NCBI RefSeq assembly: GCF_947179165.1
Contig: NC_077242.1
Coordinates: 22,477,097 to 22,541,096, forward strand
Reading direction: 5' to 3'
Source: Solanum dulcamara
Lineage: Eukaryota > Streptophyta > Magnoliopsida > Solanales > Solanaceae
DNA: 64,000 nucleotides
Numbering within the stretch: the first letter of the stretch is position 1; every line of letters starts with the position of its first letter. The notes under the pieces were generated by a model that did not search any database, was not told the DNA's origin, and saw only the letters and a program-made list of their open reading frames with translations. The translations under genes were made by a program, and so were the position numbers. Shown here in pieces: positions 1 to 10,886 of this stretch.

Positions 1-13
1 AAAAATTCAATAA

Positions 14-1912
14 ATGGAAACAAAGAATCGGTTTTACTGTCGAAAGAGGTCCAGGTTTCGTGGAATTTTCAATGGCCTTTGTTTGTCTGTATTGGTTGTT
101 TTCTTCTTCCGTCGACAAGATGTTGTTCAAAGTCCACTTTCCAAGAAATCTTTTTCCTTTCTTTCTACTTTCAAAATTAGTGCTGTTAGAAAGGAAATTG
201 TTGCTGAAAACAGTTTGAGTTATCATCATTTGGGTGAAAGCAGGAATATCAAACTCTGTGGAGGATTGTATAAGCATAATGGTTACACTACAAAATGTGA
301 CTACTTGAAGGCAAATCCTCAATGCAATTCAGGGGGTTTCTTGAATTATCTTTTCTTCTTTTACTGTAACTGTCAAGGCTTTAGTATTCTGGGATATGTC
401 ACTCTTGCTATTTGGTTGATTTCTTTATTCTATCTATTGGGGAATACTGCTGCTGATTACTTCTGTTGTTGTCTTGAAAAGCTATCCAATTTGTTGAAAT
501 TGCCACCAACGGTAGCAGGAGTTACTCTGCTTCCTCTAGGGAATGGGGCGCCTGATGTCTTTGCAAGTATTGCTGCTTTTATGGGCAGTGATTCTGGGGA
601 GGTGGGTTTGAATAGTGTTCTTGGTGGTGCTGTTTTTGTTACCTGTGTTGTAGTTGGTACTGTATCCTTGTGCGTTGCAGAACAATGTATACAGATTGAC
701 AAGAAATGCTTTATTAGGGATGTGTGTTTCTTTATTATAGCACTCCTTTCTCTTCTTGCTCTTTTGATTCTAGGAAAGGTGAGTGTTTTAGGTGCTGCTG
801 CCTTTATCTCTATTTATTTGGTGTATGCTGGTTTTGTTGCTGCAAATGAGATGCTTAGGAATCGCGATACTAGTTTGAAGTTGGATTTGATTGCTCCGTT
901 GTTACCGGTTACAGCGAGTAGCCTAGATGGAGAGAACGATTCTTCTTTAGGTGGGTCGGAATCCGCAGATGGATTGCTGCAGCTACAACCTCAGTTGCCA
1001 CATTGGATGTGGTCTTCAAATGTGGCAATCTTCTCTGATGAAGTTGTGAAGGATAATTCTGTAGAAAGTCCAATGGATTTGTGGGGTTGGAATGAACAGG
1101 ATGATGTCGATAACCAGTCTTCTTCCTTATCTTGTTCCAAGTTGTTAGCACTGCTAGAAATACCATTGACACTCCCAAGAAGGTTAACAATCCCCATTAT
1201 TGATGAGGACAGATGGTCAAAACTTTATGCTGTATTGAGTGTTTCTTTGGCGCCCCTGCTTTTAGCAATCCTTTTGAACACTCAGGACAATTTGAGTTGC
1301 CCTGCTACCACTGCATATGTTCTTGGTGCCGTAGTTGGTGGTATATTTGGAGGTGTTGCATTTGTCTATACCACAACTGATCATCCGCCTAAAAGATTCT
1401 TGTTTCCATGGCTCTTAGGAGGCTTCTTTATGAGTATCATTTGGTTTTATATCGTGGCAAATGAGCTAGTGGCTCTTCTGGTGGCATTTGGTGTTATTTT
1501 TGGTGTCAATCCATCGATTCTAGGGTTAACTGTCTTGGCATGGGGAAACTCTATGGGTGACTTGATGTCAAATGTTGCAATAGCAGGGAATAGTGCAGAT
1601 GGTGTGCAGATTGCCATGTCAGGATGTTATGCAGGTCCTATGTTCAACACCCTTGCTGGTTTAGGCATCTCCATGCTCCTTGGAGCCTTGTCGAGTAGGC
1701 CAGAATCTTATATGCTTCCAAGAGATGATAGCTTGTATTACACAATGGCATTTCTAATGTTGGCCCTGGTTTGGGCACTCATTGTTCTACCTTGGAACGA
1801 TATGCGCCCTAGCAAGTCGTTGGGATTGGGACTTATGACCATATATGTAGTTTTTCTATCAAGCAGGGCAATGCTAGCCATGGGAGATGGTTCACTTCAT
1901 GGTATAAGCTAA
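14..1912 (+). CDS. Cation/calcium exchanger (CCX family, NCKX-like)
   Basis: The frame is uninterrupted and gives a 632-residue multi-pass membrane protein with no intron. The CCX branch of plant CaCA antiporters is typically intronless and about 550-650 residues, so this looks full length. Two alpha-repeats are visible: [10 protein letters not shown] near residues 176-185 and [12 protein letters not shown] near 509-520. These hold the conserved acidic residues that bind cation in NCKX/CCX exchangers. Hydrophobic segments cluster in two halves, separated by an acidic, serine-rich hydrophilic loop (about residues 300-400), as in the family. The N-terminus has a basic stretch followed by a hydrophobic segment, which may be a signal or anchor. 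The expected role is exchange of Ca2+, Na+ or K+ across an endomembrane or the plasma membrane. Which ion and which membrane cannot be read from sequence. The ATG at 14 is the first in frame, with only 13 bases upstream, so the promoter is outside the window. Confidence 0.93.
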   Translation: METKNRFYCRKRSRFRGIFNGLCLSVLVVFFFRRQDVVQSPLSKKSFSFLSTFKISAVRKEIVAENSLSYHHLGESRNIKLCGGLYKHNGYTTKCDYLKANPQCNSGGFLNYLFFFYCNCQGFSILGYVTLAIWLISLFYLLGNTAADYFCCCLEKLSNLLKLPPTVAGVTLLPLGNGAPDVFASIAAFMGSDSGEVGLNSVLGGAVFVTCVVVGTVSLCVAEQCIQIDKKCFIRDVCFFIIALLSLLALLILGKVSVLGAAAFISIYLVYAGFVAANEMLRNRDTSLKLDLIAPLLPVTASSLDGENDSSLGGSESADGLLQLQPQLPHWMWSSNVAIFSDEVVKDNSVESPMDLWGWNEQDDVDNQSSSLSCSKLLALLEIPLTLPRRLTIPIIDEDRWSKLYAVLSVSLAPLLLAILLNTQDNLSCPATTAYVLGAVVGGIFGGVAFVYTTTDHPPKRFLFPWLLGGFFMSIIWFYIVANELVALLVAFGVIFGVNPSILGLTVLAWGNSMGDLMSNVAIAGNSADGVQIAMSGCYAGPMFNTLAGLGISMLLGALSSRPESYMLPRDDSLYYTMAFLMLALVWALIVLPWNDMRPSKSLGLGLMTIYVVFLSSRAMLAMGDGSLHGIS

Positions 1913-2283
1913 TTTAAAGTAGAAAAAATTCCAGAGCAACTCATCCCTTTTTTATGGGGCAGAGCTATTATGTGTAAGATGTGTTGCAAATGCTCTTTTT
2001 GGCAGTGTAGAAATTGTCTTTGTGTACTGTTGCAACACAAATTTGAAATATATCTCATGTATATACAAGAAAAAAGAATATAGGACTACTTAATTATTGA
2101 AATCTTTCCTTCTCATTTTGCAGAAACAAAGCTATTCTATGTTCTTGCTGTCCTCTTCCCCCACCCCTTTGCCTTGTCCAATATAAATGCTCAAGTCTAA
2201 TGTCCATGAATTAAATTGTTAGAGATAAAATGTTGCAATTCATTAACTCTTGATCCCAAAAAGATTTTGTAATATTCTTCAAA
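1913..2283 (+). other. 3' flank/UTR of the CCX gene
   Basis: This AT-rich non-coding DNA follows the CCX stop codon. It should contain the 3' UTR, but I cannot place the polyadenylation site. No other gene is seen. Confidence 0.5.
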
Positions 2284-3151
2284 GGAAAAAGACTCAAATA
2301 TGCCATCGAACTTTGAGAAAAGGCTCATTTATGTCATTGTCATTTGAGAAAAGGCTCATTTATGCCACTATTTTTTAACTCCGATTTTGCAAAACCACCC
2401 AAACAACTTTTAAAACTATTTTATTGGAGTTTTGAATCAAATATACCCTTTTTACTTCTTCAAAAATATCAAGAACACATGAAGAACATTAAGAACTCTA
2501 AATTTTCAACTTCTTCGATTTTTCGCGAAATCACCTCAAATTTCAATAGTAGCATCCCTTCGAGGTAGATATCAAAATCTAATATATTTTGAGCTCAAAT
2601 TCAATTTAACCTAATAAGACACTTAAAATTTCTTCAAAGTTTCAAAACTTTAACTTTCTTTTATGGTGGAATTTTCGCCGAAACTCCAAATTACATGAAA
2701 TTTTAAACGTAGACTCAAAAAACACTATGTTAAAATTCACTACGTCTATGTTCAAAATTCTATCATAAAAGGAGGTTAAAGTTTTGAAACTTTGAAGTAA
2801 TTTTAAATGTGTCTTGTTGGGTTAGGTTGAATTCGAGCTTAAAAGATATTGAGTTTTGATATCTAGCACGGAGGGATGCTACTATTGAAATTTGAGGCGC
2901 TTTCGTGAAAAATTAAAAAACTTGGACATTTGGAGTTTTTGGTGTACTTGAAGAAGGAGAAGCAAAAAGAGTACATTTGATTCAAAACTCCAGTAGAAAA
3001 GTGTTAAAAATTGTTTGAGTGGTTTTGCAAAATTGGAGTTAAAAAATAATGGCATAAATGAGCCTTTTTTTCAAATGATAATGACATAGATAAACCAAAC
3101 TTTTAACGAATAACATAAATAAGCCTTTTCTGAAAGTTGAATGGTTTTTCT
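2284..3151. mobile_element. Fold-back (long inverted repeat) MITE-like element
   Basis: The left half (2284 to about 2710) pairs with the reverse complement of the right half (about 2715 to 3151) over nearly its whole length. Paired blocks include GAAAAGGCTCATTTATG, TTTTTTAACTCC, TGCAAAACCAC, GGAGTTTTGAATCAAAT and TTTCAAAACTTTAAC. The left tip carries an extra segment of about 12 bases. There is no coding capacity. This is a non-autonomous fold-back or MITE-type insertion between the CCX and MADS genes. Its superfamily is not clear because I could not define a target-site duplication. Confidence 0.75.
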
Positions 3152-3194
3152 CTTCTTCCAAAGATTTGATCTATTACATATTGACAAGGTGAAA

Positions 3195-3216
3195 CCCCCC
3201 CCTTTTTTTTTTTTTT
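3195..3216. repeat. C8-T14 homopolymer tract
   Basis: A run of eight C is followed directly by fourteen T. This is a simple-sequence tract just outside the fold-back element. Its length may vary between individuals or be mis-assembled. Confidence 0.9.
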
Positions 3217-4867
3217 AAATTTATTGCTTTTCGTGACAAGGAAATATTCCAGCAAAAAACGACTCTTCATCTCCAACCATAATTTGGTTTTCAAGTCGCC
3301 CAACAGAACAAATTGATAAAAATCGCATGTGACTCTTGGTTAGGACTTGGGACTAAGCTAACATTTAATCATAAATTTTATTGAAGCTTCAAAAATGAAT
3401 TTTTGAAGTTTGTGTTGAAAAATAGTTTTTTGGAATTGGAAGTTTTGTTTGGATTTACATTTTAATTGGAAATAAATTAAAAAATTTTGAGTACTTGTTT
3501 TGGTCAGTTTTTGAAACTTCAAATTTAATGGACACAATTTTTTTTTTTTAAAAATCTATGGCCAAACGAAGGGGATCACGTTTACCATATAAACAACCAT
3601 TATAGTTGAAATCCCAATTTTCCTTTCCCGTCTTCCAAATAAACTACCGCGTAGTACCATGTACTTTCCAAGTAATAATAAATAAGTTAAATAAACACTA
3701 AACAGCTTCAATTACTAAAGCTAATTTATTTTTTTATCGGACATTGCACACGTAAAATGAGTACCAACACGATATTAAAGGAAACATAAGCCAATGTACA
3801 GAACCTAAAAAAAGGAAACACAACCAATTTAACAACCCAAAAAGGTAACAAATAAAATTTATTAAGACAAGAAAATATAACGAAAAAGGAAATAAAAAAA
3901 TCTTCTACTCAAATACAAATAAAAAATAAAAAACAGGAAGTATAAAATACCTAAAAAGGAGATAGAAGAGAAGCCCTCGTACAAAGTTGCAAATTGGCTT
4001 TGTCTGATTTGGTATCCCTTTTTTATATTTCAATTTCTCTCTTTCTTCCTTCTTTTGGGATACTCATGTCTTCAATTTTCTGTTTATAGTTTGGAACATT
4101 GCATAATTACTCATAATATAAGTAATTAAAAGTTCCATAATCACATATTATTTTTGCAATTATTCCAGAAATTGGCTTACGGAGCTTTTTGTCTACTTTT
4201 CTTTCAGGCTGACTAGTAACAGACGTCTCTGGCACATTATGGTGTTGTAGATATAAGTTACGAAGAGGTAATTAATTAATTGTTGTTAGTAATATTTCTT
4301 GGTTTTTTACTTCAATAAAGCAAACAAATTTCTTGATTTATATGTTGCCTATTAATTAATATGACTTTCTTATTAGTGTTGTCACAAGAAATTTTTTCTT
4401 CAACATCATGCACATATATATGCTTTCAATTTTTTACCCCTTGATGAAACTTGGGTGCTGCAGTATTATATAATCATCTTCCTTTTCTTGTCATTTTAAA
4501 ATAGGTAATTATTCTAACAATATGGGATTGGAGTGGTGGAGTGTTGCGTGTCTTAATATTAGCCCTATTCTTGAATTGTATCGCTTTTGATATCTATGAT
4601 CATATGTTGTCTATTATGTCTTGCTTATAGCATTATCCTTGATGATTTTACTGTTTTTTTTAATTAATTGCTATGTTTTATTCACTATAGGTAGATTTAA
4701 AGTCTGCATACATTACATCATTCTCAAACCCCACTTGTAAAATTTTAGTACGTATGTTGTTGTATTCTAACAATATGGGATTGAGGGTTGAAGGGTCTAC
4801 TTAATTACCAATTTTTTGTTTCTCGAAGAGATGAACAATATTTTTGTATACCTTCACTTGTTAACAG
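3217..4867. other. Intergenic region upstream of the MADS gene
   Basis: This is AT-rich DNA without a supported gene. It should include the promoter and 5' UTR of the MADS-box gene. The bases just before that gene's ATG read TTAACAG, which is a plausible 3' splice site. A 5' UTR intron ending at 4867 is therefore possible but not proven. Confidence 0.5.
4511..4783 (+). repeat. 20-bp direct repeat in MADS upstream region
   Basis: ATTCTAACAATATGGGATTG occurs identically at 4511-4530 and 4764-4783, followed in both by GAG-rich sequence. This is either a local duplication or a repeated regulatory word, about 85 and 340 bases upstream of the MADS start codon. Confidence 0.8.
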
Positions 4868-5907
4868 ATGGGTCGAAGGAAAATTGGTATGGAACTGATT
4901 AAAAACGAAAGATGTCGAAATTTGACGTACCAAAAGAGGAAAAAAAGTTTGGAGAAAAAAGCAGAAGAATTATCAATTTTGTGTCAAGTTAAACTTTGCT
5001 TGATAGTATACGGGGACAAGGAGCAAGAGGAACCTGCCACAGTGTGGCCAGAAAAAGACACCGTTCAGAACCTAATCGAATCATATAGAGGTCGATCGGA
5101 CGATGACCGGAGATTGAGGACCCATGATTTATCGTTTTACTTCAGAGAGTTATCAAAAAAAGTGGAGATGGAGTCTTCAAAATTAGGTAAAAGGAACCAT
5201 GAGGCTAAGTATCCAACGTGGGATGAATTCTACGATAATTTATATGCTGACCAATTGAAACAACTTGCTGTCTCATTGGAAGGAAAAATTGAGCTTATAA
5301 AGCAAAGGTATGTTGGTTGTTCCATACTTTGCACTAGCTAGTAATAAATATAAATATTTTATATTATAATTAAGAAAAAATGAATTTAAATATTAACGTA
5401 ATGGACATGTGTGTATTTTTTGCAAACAGGATGGAATACTTGAAGAGAATATCATTTGAGGAGATGCAGTCAATAAGTTATGTTGGAAAGCAAGCAGCAG
5501 CAACAACGACTGAGCCATGCATAATGCAGAATTTGGTTAGGAAAAGCAACTTACAAGTCGAAATAATCGAGCAGCCATTAGTTCCACCAACGATGAATTT
5601 CCCGGAGATGATGATCAATACTCATCACGTTGTTGGGACGTCCTTAAATAATAATAATAATAATGTTGAAAATCAACTAGGAATGATGATGAGAGATGAG
5701 AATATGTTGTTTGATCATCAATATCCCACTCAACCAATGTGCTATTTTGTGCCAGTGGTGACACCAACTAATTACTTTCATCACCATCAGTACCCTATGC
5801 TACCACCAAGTCATGCTGCTTATCAAATGCATGCTTCTCAGAGGGGAGAATATCATCAAATGCCTAATGATCACTTTCATCTACCAAATAATACTACTAT
5901 GAAATAA
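4868..5907 (+). CDS. Type I MADS-box transcription factor (two exons)
   Basis: Exon 1 is 4868-5307 and exon 2 is 5430-5907, separated by a 122-base intron with GTATGT donor and TTTGCAAACAG acceptor. Splicing joins AG|G into an Arg codon and keeps frame, giving 305 residues. Residues 1-60 form a MADS domain that starts MGRRKI and contains KRKKSLEKKAEELS. VWP at residues 59-61 is the signature often seen in the M-gamma type I group (AGL80/PHERES-like). A charged helical middle region takes the place of a clear K domain. The C-terminus is rich in Asn, His, Met, Pro and Tyr. Type I factors act as nuclear heterodimers, mostly in female gametophyte and endosperm; that role here is inferred from the family. 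Type I genes often lack introns, so the single intron is slightly unusual. M-gamma versus M-beta placement needs a tree. Confidence 0.87.
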
Positions 5908-6184
5908 CCATCTCTTTATATTCCTTTGCTTCTTTGTTTTCTTTTAAAATTTCTCTTAATTATGTTTAAAGTAATTAGCTACGTACGATTCTTTGATGGT
6001 TAGTCGTTAATTTTTTATTTTTTTTTGTCTATTTTCATCAAAAAATTATACGACTTTTTCCCCCGCTTACTTCCAAAGTCCTGCTTTCATTCTGGCCCAA
6101 GTCAACGTAGATTTTTTTTTCCGAACATATTATTCAAATGCTTCCGAGACTAATGTTTTATTCGATGAAAAGAATATGTATAAC
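5908..6184. other. 3' flank of the MADS gene
   Basis: This T-rich non-coding sequence follows the stop codon and presumably includes the 3' UTR. No other feature is seen. Confidence 0.5.
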
Positions 6185-6352
6185 ATTACTATATGTGGAA
6201 TGGGGTCCGAGCTTTGGGTATGAAAAATATTCTTAGAAAGGATCACTTTCCTTTGAATGGGGTCCTACGCGATGCGAATCTAGAATAGTCCCGCTTTAAT
6301 ACGGCTACCGGACACCGGGTAGAAGACCAATAACAACAACAACAAAAACAAA
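6185..6352 (+). mobile_element. SolS-like SINE, 3' portion
   Basis: The block contains GGGGTCCTACGCGATGCG, an AATCTAGAATAGTC segment and CTACCGGACACCGGGTAGAA. It ends in a CAA-rich tail (AATAACAACAACAACAA). These words match my memory of the 3' half of Solanaceae SolS-type SINEs. A clean tRNA-like head with A and B boxes was not found, so the copy is 5'-truncated or decayed. Confidence 0.55.
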
Positions 6353-6395
6353 AAGAATATGATAACATAAAGTAAAGAATAAAGATAGGAGCATA

Positions 6396-6974
6396 TGTTG
6401 GAAAATATATATCAAAAACACAAAATTTATATGAAGAAGAACACTGAGATGAAGGCTTGAAACATGAACAAAGAACACAAAATTGAAGGCTTGAAACATG
6501 AACAAAGAACAGAGAATTGAAGGTTTGAAACACGGTGCAAAATGCTTTCCTAAAAACGATATTCGCTCCCTCTCCTCCACGAAATTGCTATGGAATTGTA
6601 TGCAAATAGTTTTAGTGGATATGACAAGCCTATGAATTTCTGCACTAAGCAAATAGTGAAGAAATCCTATTGAAAAGCAAGAACTTGAAGACTTGATCTT
6701 TTAGAAAAGAAAATATTTCTTTGGAGAATGTTGTAAAGAAATGTATTCTGTAAAAAGTTATTTGTGAATCTATAGTAGTTGGATTTAAATAGAATTGGTG
6801 GTAACCAAAAAATGAAAAGACACGCATTTTCATTTATAAGACACCAACTAAAAAATAAAAAGATATACTATTTCAATTAAAAAACACCAACTAAAGAATG
6901 AAAAGATACTCTTTCATTTAAGAAAACTTATACTAATAATTTAATTTAAACAAAATTCAAACAAAATTCAAACA
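6396..6974 (-). mobile_element. LTR (3' LTR on minus strand) of the outermost retroelement
   Basis: The sequence runs from TGTTGGAAAATATAT to AAATTCAAACA on the + strand. It is repeated in the same orientation at 45134-45628, with shared blocks such as AAGAAGAACACTGAGATGAA and GAAGGCTTGAAACATGAAC. The flank GCATA (6391-6395) matches GTATA (45629-45633) at 4 of 5 positions, as expected for an old target-site duplication. On the minus strand the polypurine word CAAGTGGGGAAT sits immediately before TGTTTGAATTT. This fixes the element as minus-strand and this copy as its 3' LTR. The last 11 bases are locally duplicated. Confidence 0.75.
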
Positions 6975-7948
6975 ATTCCCCACTTGTTTAAATATAAATT
7001 AAGACACAAAGATTAAGTTATATTCATGCATAGAGTAATGTATCTTTCGATTTGAGCATTACCTTAGTATGATGTCACACAATGAAATCAAAATCTCATG
7101 TAGCATAATAACTTTGAACATGTTATTCCTTGTGATAACATCGGTGACATTACACACATAAACATTGTATTCCTGCTTTCCACTCAAACATGCTTAGCAC
7201 TTTAATGGCCATGTGTTATCCAAAATTCATGAACATTTATGAAAGTAAATCCAACTCTCATGAATCGAAGCGGCACCACTTCTATGTTCATATAAGTGAA
7301 GTTCTTGCAGTGTCTTTGTCATATTTGAGACACTTGTTCCTTGAACTGAACCTCATTAAGAGTATTAAAACTCAACCCTCTAATCTATGACAGCCAATAC
7401 TAGTATATCTCTTAATTTTGTACCGAACATCCACGTATCAATAACTTGTTGTTACTGTTTGAACCCATAACTATTCATTTCATAAGGTCGGGTACGGTTA
7501 CCATTATTGGTGGATCTAAATAAGGAGTTTTAACATCAACAAACTTGAAGTTACACTCGATAACTTCCTTTTAAGATATTTAGTAAATAATAAATAAATT
7601 AGTCAAATTCTTTGACTACATCAATGTGATAGAAGTCATTCCATCTTGAATTAACTTTCTCACATAATCATGTCAATGACTTAAGCATTTTAGCTTTTCC
7701 ATATATAATTTTAACATGCTTGAGTATCACAAAATTGAGCTCATAATTTGTGAAGTCAATGTACTTTCTAAAAGGATAGAAATCTCTCAACCACTCAACT
7801 CCTTTCCTTGATTTTACCAATGCAAGTTTATTTCTTTATTTTAAGGAATTGTACCTCCTCTCAAGTTAAATACCCATCATTTGATAACTTTATTTTGTCA
7901 CATATTCGATGTTTGATTGTCTTCGAAATATATCCTTATAAAATAGTA
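6975..7948 (-). mobile_element. Internal region (3' part) of the outer LTR element
   Basis: This DNA lies between the outer LTR and the inserted Tekay-like LTR. It holds the minus-strand polypurine tract AAGTGGGGAAT at its left edge. No frame resembles gag, RT or integrase, so the outer element looks non-autonomous (LARD-like) or heavily decayed. Assigning it to the Ty1/copia group rests only on the polypurine and LTR-start style. Confidence 0.55.
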
Positions 7949-8622
7949 TGTAATGACCCTGAAAGTCATTTTTTATAATTTTTACAAAATAACTATTTTA
8001 TCCCTCCCGATAGTTTTTCTGAGTCATATTTGATCAATATCCAATGTTGATTTTGTAAAATTCCTTGAAAAGTTGAGATTTTTGATAAGTTTTGAGTTTT
8101 AGAGGCTTAAGTTCCTTAAAAATGGTATTTGAGGTCATCCAGAGTTTCAGATCTAGAAATGGAATTTCATCAACTCCGGAATGTTTAATATAGTCAAGGA
8201 GAGTTGACGGAATTAAATTCGAGATCATATCGTGGATTTGAGGCATTGAGTTGGAAATCTTAGATTTTTTGGTCATAGAGTTGACTTTAGTCAACATTCA
8301 GTGATTGGATGCTCGAAATTGAATTTTGATGGCTTTGTTAGATTCGTGAGATGATTTTAGGTCTAGGGAAAGCTCCTGTGCATTTTTCGAAAGCTTTGAG
8401 GGTGTTTTGGTCTTTTGAGGCATAAAGTTATTTTAGTTGTGACTCTTTGAATTTCAGGTCAAGGAAACCTCAAATTTGAATTTGATAGTTCCATTGAGTC
8501 CAAAATATTGAAATTAGTATGGTAGCATATAGCTTTGTGTGCACTGGATTCTAAACGATTTCCGAGGGTTGATTCCGAGACTTTGGGACTTGAGTTAGTT
8601 ATTGTCATCTGGTGCCTCATAA

Positions 8623-8818
8623 TCTTCGCATTCACGGACCCTCTTGACTGTGTTCGCAAAAGGTCAATTCTTTGACCTTCACGTTTGAGGAGGGCCGTCG
8701 CGTTCACGATGAGATAGAGGCATTGGTCTTCGCGTTCGCGGAGCTCCTTCCACGTTTGTGAAGTTTCTGTCAACTCAGTCATCTTGATGGTGTGCTAAGT
8801 GAGCCGTGATCGCGAAGG
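8623..8818 (+). repeat. Cluster of TTCGCGATCGCGAA-type palindromes
   Basis: At least seven related words occur within 200 bases, including CTTCGCATTCACGGA, GTCGCGTTCACGATGA, CTTCGCGTTCGCGGAG (8728-8743) and CCGTGATCGCGAAGG (8804-8818). The best copies are near-perfect palindromes centred on GCGWWCGC. Most deviations are CG to TG or CA. The homologous stretch of the second LTR copy (42298-42367, 43765-43889) carries the same cluster in better condition, for example ATCGCGTTCGCGAT at 43768. Confidence 0.85.
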
Positions 8819-9654
8819 GATAAAAATCCCTAAACAGTAGACATTTTCCAAAAGTCATTTTAACTATTTTGGAATTTTGGGAGCTCGGGAAGGCCATTTT
8901 GAACAAGAATTTTTGTGGAGAACTATTGATTAAGTGATTTTATACTATAATATTGATTACTATCGCATATATCTCATTTTGGACACTAAAGTCAATGTTT
9001 TAATTCCAAAATTTGAGAGCTTTGTTCAAGAACTTGAGATTTGGTAAAAATGGTGATTTCAAATTGGTTTTAACTCTGTCTTTGGATTTTTTTAACCATT
9101 AAATTCCTAATGTTTTGAAGAAAATTTTCATCCAAAATATTTCAGGTTTAGACCTCGTTTACAGAATTGGATTTTTGAGCCGTTTTGACCCTTTTTCTCA
9201 AACTTCATATTTTTTGGTGTCATTGGACTCAATTTATGATTTTGAATCATTCTTTGACTAGATTGTGGATATTCAAAGTATATTCAGAAGGGGAAGGCTC
9301 AAGTTGATTGATTGATCGTGATTTTTGGCTGAGGCAAGTGAACTTCTAAAACTCTGTGAATCTTGTAGAATCCTAAATTTCCTTTCTTATATGTGTTGGG
9401 GATTAATGGAGATGAGGTTATGAGTTAAAGTATTTATGAACTAATTTTAATTGATCGATGGGGTTAATAAAAGGTAATATGTGCTATTGTAGTAATTCAA
9501 GTGTGACATATCGTGATCTTGATATCTATGTATATTTGTTGAAATACTTTGATAGTCTCATTATGATTGCAGAATATTTGAACTTGTTATATTCCTCATT
9601 ACTTGTGTGAATATGTTGATTGTATTTGTTCTGGAACACTGTGATGAGATGGAC

Positions 9655-10000
9655 ATGATTGTAAGTTCGAGGTCATTTCTGATGAGATTATGATGCCGAA
9701 GTTATTTTTGAAAAAGATATTGTGATGCCATGGTCATTTTTGGTAAGATTATGATATCGAGGTTATTTTTAACGAGATTATGATGCCGATGTCATTTCAG
9801 CAAAGAGATTGTGATACGAGGTCATTTCCAATGAGATTATGATGCCAAGGTCATTTTTGATGAGATTATGATGCCGATTTTATTTCCAGTGAAATTATGA
9901 TGTCGAGGTTATTTCCAATGAGATTATGATGTTGAGGTCATTTTCGGCGAGATTGTGAGGCTGAGGTTATTTCCAGTGATATTATGATATCGAGGTCTTT
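9655..10000 (+). repeat. Imperfect tandem repeats, about 28-bp unit
   Basis: Variants of ATTATGATGCCGAGGTCATT followed by TTTGATGAG or TTCCAGTGAG recur about ten times head to tail inside the Tekay-like LTR. Units differ by point changes and by one-base gaps. This is the usual look of a subterminal LTR tandem array. Confidence 0.8.
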
Positions 10001-10690
10001 GTTGGAGAATACGCACTTGTATGATCATTGAGTGTGTGTATACATTCCTACATATCTTATGTGGAAGACTTGATACTTGCACTTGACTTGTAATTATCTT
10101 TGTATTATGATTTGTGACATTGAGTTGCGATCTTGAACAATATTTGAATTGTTTAGTCTGAACTATTAGATTGGGCTAATTTTTTGTGCAGGTTGTAGTT
10201 ATGGAGGTTCGGTTGGGGTTATAAAGGAGTTTGTGTATCCCATTAGATTTACTTAGTTTTGTTGGTTGGCTTGCTGGGTACCGTGTTATTTGGTACTCAC
10301 CCCTTGCTTCTACACTTGTATAGGTTCTAAGCCCGGACTTTGATTATTCATCTTTCTGATCATCTGAGTCTTCCAAGTCTTCCAGGATATTGAGAGAGAT
10401 AACTATTGACATCCAGTGGATTCTCTTATTCCTGTATTTTATGCTTTACTCTATCTGAGAGTCAAAGACATACTTGAGACTTGTATTTACATTCTAGTTT
10501 TGTTGTAGTGGCTTATAAATGTGAAACCAATCTTTAGAGATTATTTAAGTTTGAAAGACTTTAGATTTTATTTATTTATGTACCTATTTAAACTATTTCT
10601 GCGTTATTTTCCATAAATACTAGGTTTTAGGCTGACTTGTATAGTGGTAAAGAACATGTGCCATCACATCCGAATTCAGGTCATGATAAA

Positions 10691-10702
10691 TGGTATCAGA
10701 GC
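10691..10702 (+). promoter_or_regulatory. Primer-binding site (initiator Met tRNA)
   Basis: TGGTATCAGAGC is the standard plant retrotransposon primer site complementary to the 3' end of initiator Met tRNA. It lies two bases after the LTR end and fixes both the 5' LTR boundary and the plus-strand direction. Confidence 0.95.
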
Positions 10703-10886
10703 TCTAGATTCATAGGTCTCATGTGTACAAGCCAAGTCTAAGTAGAGTCTCAAGGATCTGTATGGAGATATTTTTACTTATCTTCGGAAGGCTACAAAGG
10801 TTGTTAGGAAAACTTCCTTGATTTATTCTTTCTTGTCGTGCCGAGTTGTTATCGCTAGTGCTGAGTGTAGCGTATTATTTTGGCAG

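Larger units (their letters stand above)
7949..10688 (+). mobile_element. 5' LTR of Tekay-like chromovirus
   Basis: It starts TGTAATGACCC and ends GGTCATGATA, two bases before a Met-tRNA primer site. At about 2.74 kb it has the length usual for Tekay/Del LTRs. The start recurs at 38001, and much of the first half recurs in pieces at 38001-38192, about 41820-42367 and 43760-44363. It contains a cluster of CpG palindromes at 8623-8818. A tract at about 9660-10000 repeats the phrase GATTATGATGCCGAGGT-like with variation, giving an imperfect tandem array of about 28-bp units. Confidence 0.85.

Noticed and set aside
457..1197. Three minus-strand frames inside the CCX gene
   Set aside because: They are antisense shadows of the intact exchanger reading frame.
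8034..8782. Minus-strand frames in the Tekay-like LTR
   Set aside because: They lie inside a non-coding LTR and are not preserved in the second LTR copy.
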